Below are positions 23,022 through 33,400 of a DNA stretch of 64,000 nt, piece after piece. Each line of letters begins with the position of its first letter. Positions within the stretch are counted from its first letter, which is position 1. The position numbers and the translations under genes were made by a program. The notes under the pieces were generated by a model. The model had not been told where the DNA came from, searched no databases, and was given only the letters and a program-made list of their open reading frames with translations. The stretch is from Drosophila pseudoobscura (Eukaryota > Arthropoda > Insecta > Diptera > Drosophilidae), in assembly GCF_009870125.1 (NCBI RefSeq), contig NC_046683.1, positions 64,867,869 through 64,931,868 on the forward strand, written 5' to 3'.

Positions 23022-23468
23022 ATACGAAGTGCCGGTGTGGACGAAATCAACCCCCTGGCACACGGCGGGCACAGTGCTCGTCGCGACAAATGACTGCAAA
23101 TGACCTCAGCGAGGAACAGCAGCAACCCCCGAGCCCAGCCGAGCCGCCGACGCACTTGCTGCTCCTGCCACCACTCTGTGCTGTGCTGTGCTGTACGGTG
23201 CCGTGCCGTGCTGTACGGTGCTGTGCCGTGCCGTGCCTATGCGATGCCTCTCACTCGCTGCTTTTCCCCCTCACTTTACGACACACCGTGCCTGTATTTA
23301 TTATGCGCACTGTTGTTGTTCCTGCCGCACTGATATTTTATGTGTGCCGTCCAAAGAGGGGCGGCTGTCGCGGCTTGTTAGCCACCCTTGCCGCTATCTC
23401 TGGACTCGATCGAATCCTTAATCACCCAGCCCCGAGCGGATGCAGGTCCGTGTACGTTCTGTACTCAC

Positions 23469-23750
23469 ACAAACGGCGCGCCAGGGTGGCGGAGCCGCCT
23501 ATCAAAGTCGCCTATTATTACTCATTCACCAACAAAAAAAAACTCCGTTTACTGCTCTTCCACCAGAAACAACTCTGTTTATTGCTCGTTCACAAAAACA
23601 AAAAAATGTGCACCGATCTCATGCACTTTTCAATACTCACAAAGTGTTCAAAACTCACAAGTTATTCACACTTTGCCTCACTTATTCACGGTTCGGATCG
23701 GGTCGGAACGGAACGAAACGGTGCGGAGCGGAGCGGAACAAACGAAACGA
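23469..23750 (-). other. Probable non-coding first exon of the CUB-like gene
   Basis: Read on the minus strand, this stretch has the look of a Drosophila 5' UTR, with repeated GTGAATAAGTGAG- and AAGTG-like words and no long open frame. It ends in a donor GT|GTGAGTAC at 23469. It lies upstream of the acceptor at 18438 on the same strand, with no other minus-strand gene between. The 5' limit is not defined; GAGA-rich DNA lies further upstream at 24314-24334. The assignment rests on context and splice consensus only. Confidence 0.35.
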
Positions 23751-26700
23751 ACGGCGCGACGACTAAAAAGGGTCTGCAAACATCCGCTGCCAGCACTCGC
23801 CGGTCGTGCGAATGCGATTATTTCAGCGTCTCGACTCTCGTCGGAGCTAACATTTAGACAATTCTACTCGCTGCGCTGCGGAGCCGTCGAGTGGGCAGCC
23901 CTCTGTTAAGGTTATCGATTGCAAGCTGTGTGCGAGCGGGACGGCTCTACTGGGCTCCAGGTGGGGATGCTGGGTGGAAGGTGGCAGGCAACATGTCTCC
24001 TTGAAGCCACTTTCCCACGAAAACCGAGTAAATTCTACAGCTCGTACACTACAATCGGCGCTCGACTTCGATTGACAACACCGTCAGCCACAGTTGGCGA
24101 TATTTGGCCCTTTGGTTGATCCTTGGGCACACGATAATCAGAGATATTCTATGCGAAATCAGAACGGACTCGACCCGGAGCGGAGCTAAAAAGAACTGAA
24201 GCCCTTGCCGGTGCCTTCGGGGGTAGAAAGCGTGGCAGTGCAACCAACCCACAATCAACCACCAATAGAGCGACATTCTGGGCAGGGAACCCCTATGTTC
24301 GCTCACGTTTCCGCTCTCTCTCTCTCTCTCTCTCCGCACACACTCCACTCGCTCTCTCGGTTTCCTCTGTTATCCGTAGGCGCAGTTTACTGTACTCAAA
24401 TTTGGCGCCCCAAAGCGTAATCGTATCTCAATGAATTAGCAACAGAAACAACAGAAATGAGGCACGGCCCAGCGTCTTGATTATATTTAGCACCTTAAGA
24501 GAACCTCTTTAAACTGGGGCCCCCGGTCCGGTGGATGGCAGTGGCAAAGGGACCACCAGTGGGAGCCAGTGGAGCCCTTATCGAATGACAAGCGTAACAT
24601 GAGACTTGTGTACGTTCGTTGTCTGGGAATTGCCTTGAAATCAAATCGATTTCACGCCGCCCGCTTACCCCACTGCCGTACAGGGCCGTACAGGGCCATA
24701 CACGGACGGGGACGGGGACGAGGACAGGGACAGGCTATCGATGAGTTTGAGCTCAAGCGGAGCCATGTCCTGTAATTTGTCGCCGCCACACGACAGTGCC
24801 TGTCAGTGCTCGTCTGCCTTTGCTTCTGCTTCTGCCACAGCCACTGCCACTGCCACCCACAAAGGACGCCCGCCCTTCGGTTGGACAATTTAATTATAGC
24901 CGAGCGCGAGGTGGCTTTAAGGTAACCACCAACCGAGGAAGGCACCCACCCAAGGACTACTTGCGGGCGCATTCGAGTCTAAGCGCCTACGTCAGAAACA
25001 TCAGAAACATGCGTTTATCTCGTAATTAAATTTAAATGGGATAACTTTGAGCCCTCTCTGCGTTTCCGCCGCAGAAAGAAATTAGCGTCTGGCCCAAGTC
25101 ATGCCATGCCATGCCATGCCATGCCATGAGAACGGACAAAGATAGAGCTGACGGCGGCTTGACTTGAATTATAATGGACAGAGCCTTGGCTTTTAATCGT
25201 CACAGCAGTCTTTTCACGAAATAATACTTTGTTAAAGGCGGATCTTTCCCGCGACAGCTTGTAACATGTCAACGATATATTTCTATACGTCAGTAGGGGA
25301 TGGATTGGAGGGGATGTCGAGGTCACTGCCGGTGGGGATTCTCTGGTTCCGTGCTCATTCGGTAACTTGGGGGGGGGGTTCGTTTGACCGCTTCTCGACT
25401 CCTACTACATAAACTTTAAAATTGTAGAATCCCGTGACTCTACAGGGAGCTAACTCCGAAAACAACAATTAGCCTATTCCGAGCATAACCGAAATGAAAT
25501 GGCACAATCATACATAGGGCGTACTCGAAAGTACTAGGGGATTTTGTCGGGGTGTTCCAAAAATATAGCGGGCGTGATTCTGTACCCACCCTTCCATGAT
25601 TTCCAGTTGTGCGAAAGATTCTGGAACTCCCTAATATTCTCACCGTATCCCATTACGTCACCATGTCACTAGGAAATTAGAAATCTACTCCATATTCATG
25701 GCTGACAAAATTCAATATATTTCTTTCTTTCTTTCTAATACTAGACATGTGGCTACATCATCAAAACCGAGCGAACAAGAGTTTCACTTCCGGAAAGAAC
25801 ACAAGTCTTTAATTAACCAGTTTGAATGGAAATGGAAAAATATGATGCTTAATCACTAAAGGAGGAATAGAAAAGTTTTAGATATTTATAGATGTATGCA
25901 TGTATATATAAACGATAGGGTATATAAATATAATATATAATATTATAATTATAAAAAGCCACGGGGGTCAGACCAGCGATCCGCCATGGTGAGCCAAAAC
26001 GCAATTTAATTAAAAATAAAAAAAAACATTTTTGTGGTTGTTGGTTAAGGAGATAAGGAGATGTTTTTTTTGTTGTTTAGTGTATTTGTATATCGGATCT
26101 ACTACGTTTCAATGCATTACAAAAATGCATGGATAGCGAGCACTGCAAGCTTAAAGCAGAATTGGCAACGACGAGAACGATAAGCTTCGAGCGTGGGGAA
26201 CGCAAGTGTTGGGCTCTCTTATCAGCAGCCAGCAGGCTGGCCGCTGCGCATGCCTTTTACGAACAAGGAAATTGGGTCACTTACAGCTTCAATACAGTGG
26301 TCCCTCGCTGAAAGGCGCCTTTCGTTGTGGAGCTGTGGAAACAAGGTTAATGTGTGCCCAGGTCGGAGGGGGATTGGTAAATGAGGGGGGGTGATCGCTA
26401 GGATTATGCGCTCTATGCGCGTCCGTGCGGGATGGCGCAAGGGTTATAGCCGGTGGAGGTTATGTAGCCAGGCAGGTGGACTTTCCCACGATTTCCAGAG
26501 GAGGAACAAACAATCTCGGCCCCACACTCGCGTAGACTCGCGAAGAGTACTCCCGTCAAGGGTGGGAGTTTGGTGTGGGGGGCAGAACTTTGTGAGAGCT
26601 GGGTGGGCTACCGATCGTGGCCAGGGACCAGTTTTCCGACTTTTCCACGGAGACACGAGTGTTGTTTGCTCCTGGCAGAGCTGTGTGACGCACGGGTTGG

Positions 26701-27403
26701 CGACAAAACAAACTCTTGGTGGCGAGGCGTTCCGTTTTATATATTTGCTACCGACGCGGAGATAATCACCAGCTGCACAGATTCCAATTTTCAAATGAGA
26801 ACGCTCTGCTGCTTTTGCAGTGCTTAAATAGGAGCTTACCGATCTTAATGATCGGCGTCGAAAGCTCCGTTGCGATGCGCTGCACAGCACTTACGGAAGC
26901 TTCGCTCAGCTGTTCCCTACTTCGAGCTTGCCTGCACCCACGCCAACTATGCTATGCCCTGCAGCGATAATTGGCCCAGGGTTATTGCATGCGATATACC
27001 CGAACACCATAGCAATAACCTACCCTGGATCAGTACTGCCCAATCGCAACCGTTACAAGCTCAGAGAATAGTTTGAACACTCTCTTCTTAAGAATATAAA
27101 TACTTTCAGAGGCAGACTGGCTCTGTCTCTCTCTCTTCGTTGTAGATTCTTTAATCGTTGAATATATCATAGTGCGGAATGGGTATTAAACCAAAATACT
27201 CTGTAACTGCCTAGATCGGAGTGTGACGTGTGTGTGTGCATGTAAACTTTAACTATGTAAGTCAGTAACCACTCAGAAAACGTATGAATAACTATATACC
27301 TACTAGCCCAATGCTGATACCCTTTTACCATGTTCCTATAATACAATAATACTGTGAGCAAACCAAATAATACTAATCCTTTCTGTGCAAGATCAGATCT
27401 CCT
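23751..27403. other. Intergenic region, no gene supported
   Basis: This stretch runs from upstream of the CUB-like first exon to the 3' end of the mucin. It contains GCATG pentamers (25105-25130), an AT-rich segment (25700-26110) and a mid-GC segment (26130-27060) I could not assign. A TATA-like TATAAATA at 27095-27102 is followed by TC-rich sequence. No convincing open frame is present. Confidence 0.5.
24314..24334. promoter_or_regulatory. (CT)n / GAGA tract
   Basis: An uninterrupted CT run, which reads GAGAGAG on the minus strand. It lies about 0.6 kb upstream of the probable first exon of the CUB-like gene. Such tracts bind GAGA factor and CLAMP in flies; binding here is inferred. Confidence 0.45.
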
Positions 27404-30400
27404 CTATTTCCGATGCAGCTTCACTGGTGATGCGCTTCCATCCCGACCTTGGGCAGGTTTCCGTTTTACTTGCTTTCGACTCGACTCGACTATCGAGCAA
27501 TCCACGAGACTGGGGAAGGTGCAGATCTTCCTTGTGATGTCGAAATACAGACCCTTCGGACATTGACGGGATATGGCGAGGCCATTGGCGCAGACATAGA
27601 ATTTGCTGCATGAATTCAGAGCCCGGACAAGTTCACCGTTTGGAAGCGAGCTGCATTCAAGGATCGGTTCCTGTTCCACTTCCTGACTGGATGATGACCC
27701 AATGAGACCCGAGTGCTGCGAAAGTGTCTTGACTACGGAGACCGGGGCACCTTTGGACACCAGAGAGCAGTCCACGAGGCTGGGGAAATTGCACACCTTC
27801 TTCTTGATGTCAAAGTAGAGAATACTAGGACAGCGCCGGGGAACGGCCATTCCATTTACACACACATAGAATTTGTTGCACGACGTGGGATCCCTTAGGA
27901 AGGCTCCAGTGGGGAGGAAACTGCAGTCTGTTCTTTCTTGAAACTGAGAAGAACCCCCTGACAAAGTGCTCAGCACACGATTATGCTGCAGTTGTTTACT
28001 TCCCACCGAACTCTGTGTTTCGTCCTTCCCACCATACACAGCTGGACGGTTGGACATCAAAACTGGTTTGATCGGTCTACGGACGGGCAATGATGGAGCC
28101 GCTTCGATTACGGCAGAGCTTTCGGCTGATTTCTCGGTTGATGATGTTGTTCCTTCAGAGCTTGAGTTATTTGGCTCGGCTGAGCTCTCCGGAGAAGGTT
28201 CCGTGGAAGAGGGTTCCTCGGAGCTGGAGCTATTCGGCTCTATTGAGCTCTCCGGAGAAGGTTCCGTAGACGATGGTTCCTCGGAGCTGGAGCTATTTGG
28301 CTCTGTTGAGCTCTCCGGAGAAGGTTCCGTGGACGATGGTTCCTCGGAGCTGGAGCTATTCGGCTCGGTTGAGCTCTCCGGAGAAGGTTCCGTGGACGAT
28401 GGTTCCTCTGAGCTGGAGCTATTTGGCTCTGTTGAGCTCTCCGGAGAAGGTTCCGTGGACGAGGGTTCCGTCGATGATGGTTTCTCGGAGCTGGAGTTAC
28501 TTGGCTCTGTTGAGCTCTCCGGAGAAGGTTCCGTAGACGATGGTTCCTCGGAGCTGGAGCTATTTGGCTCTGTTGAGCTCTCCGGAGAAGGTTCCGTGGA
28601 CGATGGTTCCTCTGAGCTGGAGCTATTTGGTTCTGTTGAGCTTTCCGGAGAAGGTTCCGTGGACGAGGGTTCCGTGGACGAGGGTTCCGTGGACGAGGGT
28701 TCCGTGGACGAGGGTTCCGTCGATGATGGTTCCTCGGAGCTGGAGTTATTCGGCTCCGTTGAGCTCTCCGGAGAAGGTTCCGTGGACGAGGGTTCCTCAG
28801 AGCTGGAACTATTTGGCTCTGTTGAGCTCTCCGGAGAAGGTTCCGTGGACGATGGTTCCTCAGAGCTGGAGCTATTTGGCTCTGTTGAGCTTTCCGGAGA
28901 AGGTTCCGTGGACGAGGGTTCTGTCGATGATGGTTCCTCTGAGCTGGAGTTACTTGGCTCTGTTGGACTCTCCGGAGAAGGTTCCGTGGAAGATGGTTCC
29001 TCTGAGCTGGAGCTATTTGGCTCTGTTGAGCTCTCCGGAGAAACTTCCGTGGACGATGGTTCCTCGGAGCTGGAGCTATTTGGCTCTGTTGAGCTCTCCG
29101 GAGAAGGTTCCGTGGACAATGGTTCCTCGGAGCTGGAGTTATTCGGCTCTGTTGAGCTCTCCGGAGAAGGTTCCGTGGACGATGGTTCCTCGGAGCTGGA
29201 GCTATTCGGCTCGGTTGAGCTCTCCGGAGAAGGTTCCGTGGACGAGGGTTCCGTCGACGTTGGTTCCTCGGAGCTGGAGTTACTTGGCTCTGTTGAGCTC
29301 TCCGGAGAAGGTTCCGTGGACGAGGGTTCCTCGGAGCTGGAGCTACTTGGTTCTGTTGAGCTCTCCGGAGAAGGTTCCGTGGACGATGGTTCCTCGGAGG
29401 TGGAGCTATTTGGCTCTGTTGAGCTTTCCGGAGAAGGTTCCGTGGAAGATGGTTCCGTCGATGATGGTTCCTCGGAGCTGGAGTTACTTGGCTCTGTTGA
29501 GCTCTCTGGAGAAGGTTCCGTGGAAGATGGTTCCTCGGAGCTGGAGTTACTTGGCTCTGTTGAGCTCTCCGGAGAAGGTTCCGTGGACGATGGTTCTTCA
29601 GAGCTGTAGTTATTCGGCTCTGTTGAGCTCTCCGGAGATGGTTCCGTGGACGAGGGTTCCTCGGAGCTGGAGCTACTTGGTTCTGTTGAGCTCTCCGGAG
29701 AAGGTTCCGTGGACGAGGGTTCCGTCGATGATGGTTCCTCGGAGCTGGAGTTATTCGGCTCTGTTGAGCTCTCCGGAGAAGGTTCCGTGGACGAGGGTTC
29801 CTCGGAGCTGGAGCTATTCGGCTCTATTGAGCTCTCCGGAGAAGGTTCCGTGGACGATGGTTCTTCAGAGCTGGAGGTATTCGGCTCTGTTGAGCTCTCC
29901 GGAGAAAGTTCCGTGGACGAGGGTTCCTCGGAGCTGGAGCTACTTGGTTCTGTTGAGCTCTCCGGAGAGGGTTCCGTGGACGATGGTTCCTCGGAGCTGG
30001 AGTTACTTGGCTCTGTTGAGCTCTCTGTAGAAGGTTCCGTGGAAGATGGTTCCTCGGAGCTGGAGTTACTTGGCTCTGTTGAGCTCTCCGGAGAAGGTTC
30101 CGGGGACGATGGTTCTTCAGAGCTGGAGTTATTCGGCTCTGTTGAGCTCTCCGGAGAAGGTTCCGTGGACGAGGGTTCCTCGGAGCTGGAGCTACTTGGT
30201 TCTGTTGAGCTCTCCGGAGAGGGTTCCGTGGACGATGGTTCCTCGGAGCTGGAGCTATTTGGCTCTGTTGAGCTCTCCGGAGAAGGTTCCGTGGACGAGG
30301 GTTCCGTGGACGATGGTTCTTCAGAGCTGGAGTTATTCGGCTCCGTTGAGCTCTCCGGAGAAGGTTCCGTGGACGAGGGTTCCTCGGAGCTGGAGCTATT

Positions 30401-33400
30401 TGGCTCTGTTGAGCTCTCCGGAGAAGGTTCCGTGGAAGATGGTTCCTCTGTGCTGGAGCTATTTGGCTCTGTTGAGCTTTCCGGAGAAGGTTCCGTGGAC
30501 GATGGTTCCGTCGATGATGGTTCCTCAGAGCTGGAGTTACTTGGCTCTGTTGAGCTCTCTGGAGAAGGTTCCGTGGAAGATGGTTCCTCTGAGCTGGAGA
30601 TACTTGGCTCTGTTGAGCTCTCAGGAGAAGGTTCCGTGGACGAGGGTTCCTCGGAGCTGGAGCTATTCGGCTCTATTGAGCTCTCCGGAGAAGGTTCCGT
30701 GGACGATGGTTCTTCAGAGCTGGAGGTATTCGGCTCTGTTGAGCTCTCCGGAGAAGGTTCCGTGGACGAGGGTTCCTCGGAGCTGGAGCTACTTGGTTCT
30801 GTTGAGCTCTCCGGAGAAGGTTCCGTGGACGATGGTTCCTCGGAGCTAGAGCTATTTGGCTCTGTTGAGCTTTCCGGAGAAGGTTCCGTGGACGATGGTT
30901 CCGTCGATGATGGTTGCTCGGAGCTGGAGTTACTTGGCTCTGTTGAGCTCTCAGGAGAAGGTTCCGTGGAAGATGGTTCCTCTGAGCTGGAGCTATTTGG
31001 CTCTGTTGAGCTTTCCGGAGAAGGTTCCGTGGACGATGGTTCCGTCGATGATGGTTCCTCGGAGCTGGAGTTACTTGGCTCTGTTGAGCTCTCTGGAGAA
31101 GGTTCCGTGGAAGATGGTTCCTCGGAGCTGGAGCTACTTGGTTCTGTTGAGCTCTCCGGAGAAGGTTCCGTGGAAGATGGTTCCGTGGACGAGGGTTCCG
31201 TGGACGATGGTTCGTCAGAGCTGGAGTTATTCGGCTCCGTTGAGCTCTCCGGAGAAGGTTCCGTGGACGAGGGTTCCTCGGAGCTGGAGCTATTTGGCTC
31301 TGTTGAGCTCTCCGGAGAAGGTTCCGTGGAAGATGGTTCCTCTGTGCTGGAGCTATTTGGCTCTGTTGAGCTTTCCGGAGAAGGTTCCGTGGACGATGGT
31401 TCCGTCGATGATGGTTCCTCGGAGCTGGAGTTACTTGGCTCTGTTGAGCTCTCTGGAGAAGGTTCCGTGGAAGATGGTTCCTCTGAGCTGGAGTTACTTG
31501 GCTCTGTTGAGCTCTCAGGAGAAGGTTCCGTGGAAGATGGTTCCTCTGAGCTGGAGCTATTTGGCTCTGTTGAGCTTTCCGGAGAAGGTTCCGTGGACGA
31601 TGGTTCCGTCGATGATGGTTCCTCGGAGCTGGAGTTACTTGGCTCTGTTGAGCTCTCTGGAGAAGGTTCCGTGGAAGATGGTTCCTCGGAGCTGGAGTTA
31701 CTTGGCTCTGTTGAGCTCTCCGGAGAAGGTTCCGGGGACGATGGTTCTTCAGAGCTGGAGTTATTCGGCTCTGTTGAGCTCTCCGGAGAAGGTTCCGTGG
31801 ACGAGGGTTCCTCGGAGCTGGAGCTACTTGGTTCTGTTGAGCTCTCCGGAGAGGGTTCCGTGGACGATGGTTCCTCGGAGCTGGAGCTATTTGGCTCTGT
31901 TGAGCTCTCCGGAGAAGGTTCCGTGGACGATGGTACTTCAGAGCTGGAGTTATTCGGCTCTGTTGAGCTCTCCGGAGAAGGTTCCGTGGACGAGGGTTCC
32001 TCGGAGCTGGAGCTACTTGGTTCTGTTGAGCTCTCCGGAGAAGGTTCCGTGGAAGATGGTTCCGTGGACGAGGGTTCCGTGGACGATGGTTCGTCAGAGC
32101 TGGAGTTATTCGGCTCCGTTGAGCTCTCCGGAGAAGGTTCCGTGGACGAGGGTTCCTCGGAGCTGGAGCTATTTGGCTCTGTTGAGCTCTCCGGAGAAGG
32201 TTCCGTGGAAGATGGTTCCTCTGTGCTGGAGCTATTTGGCTCTGTTGAGCTTTCCGGAGAAGGTTCCGTGGACGATGGTCCCGTCGATGATGGTTCCTCG
32301 GAGCTGGAGTTACTTGGCTCTGTTGAGCTCTCTGGAGAAGGTTCCGTGGAAGATGGTTCCTCTGAGCTGGAGTTACTTGGCTCTGTTGAGCTCTCAGGAG
32401 AAGGTTCCGTGGAAGATGGTTCCTCTGAGCTGGAGCTATTTGGCTCTGTTGAGCTTTCCGGAGAAGGTTCCGTGGTAGATGGTTCCTCTGAGCTGGAGCT
32501 ATTTGGCTCTGTTGAGCTCTCCGGAGAAGGTTCCGTGGACGATGGTTCCTCTGAGCTGGAGCTATTTGGCTCTGTTGAGCTCTCCGGAGAAGGTTCCGTG
32601 GACGAGGGTTCCTCGGAGCTGGAGTTATTCGGCTCGGTTGAGCTCTCCGGAGAAGGTTCCGTGGACGAGGGTTCCTCGGAGCTGGAGTTATTCGGCTCGG
32701 TTGAGCTCTCCGGAGAAGGTTCCGTGGACGAGGGTTCCGTCGATGATGGTTCCTCGGAGCTGGAGTTACTTGGCTCTGTTGAACTCTCCGGAGAAGGTTC
32801 CGTGGACGATGGTTCCGTGGACGAGGGTCCCGTGGACGATGGTTCTTCAGAGCTGGAATTACTTGGCTCTGTTGAACTCTCCGGAGAAGGTTCCGTGGAC
32901 GATGGTTCCGTGGACGAGGGTTCCGTGGACGAGGGTCCCGTGGACGATGGTTCTTCAGAGCTGGAATTACTTGGCTCTGTTGAGCTCTCCGGAGAAGGTT
33001 CCGTGGAAGATGGTTCCTCTGAGCTGGAGCTATTTGGCTCTGTTGAGCTCTCCGGAGAAGGTTCCGTGGACGATGGTTCCTCTGAGCTGGAGCTATTTGG
33101 CTCTGTTGAGCTCTCCGGAGAAGGTTCCGTGGACGATGGTTCCTCTGAGCTGGAGCTATTTGGCTCTGTTGAGCTCTCCGGAGAAGGTTCCGTGGACGAG
33201 GGTTCCTCGGAGCTGGAGCTACTTGGTTCTGTTGAGCTCTCCGGAGAAGGATCCGTGGACGAGGGTTCCGTCGATGATGGTTCCTCGGAGCTGGAGTTAT
33301 TCGGCTCTGTTGAGCTCTCCGGAGAAGGTTCCGTGGACGAGAGTTCCTCGGAGCTGGAGCTATTTGGCTCTGTTGAGCTCTCCGGAGAAGGTTCCGTGGA

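Larger units (their letters stand above)
18439..23468. other. Putative 5' intron of the CUB-like gene, no coding exon seen
   Basis: This stretch holds (CA)21 at 19529-19570, a GGTGCAGAG 9-bp repeat at 20633-20670, a GGACAG repeat near 21145-21185, GT and CA tracts at 22592-22688 and 22988-23015, and a GAGAG-rich patch at 22780-22845. The open frames follow these repeats. Confidence 0.55.

Noticed and set aside
22946-23857. 303-codon plus-strand open frame
   Set aside because: It begins in a CA repeat and is built from low-complexity His/Thr and mixed sequence with no domain. The region reads better as a minus-strand 5' UTR.
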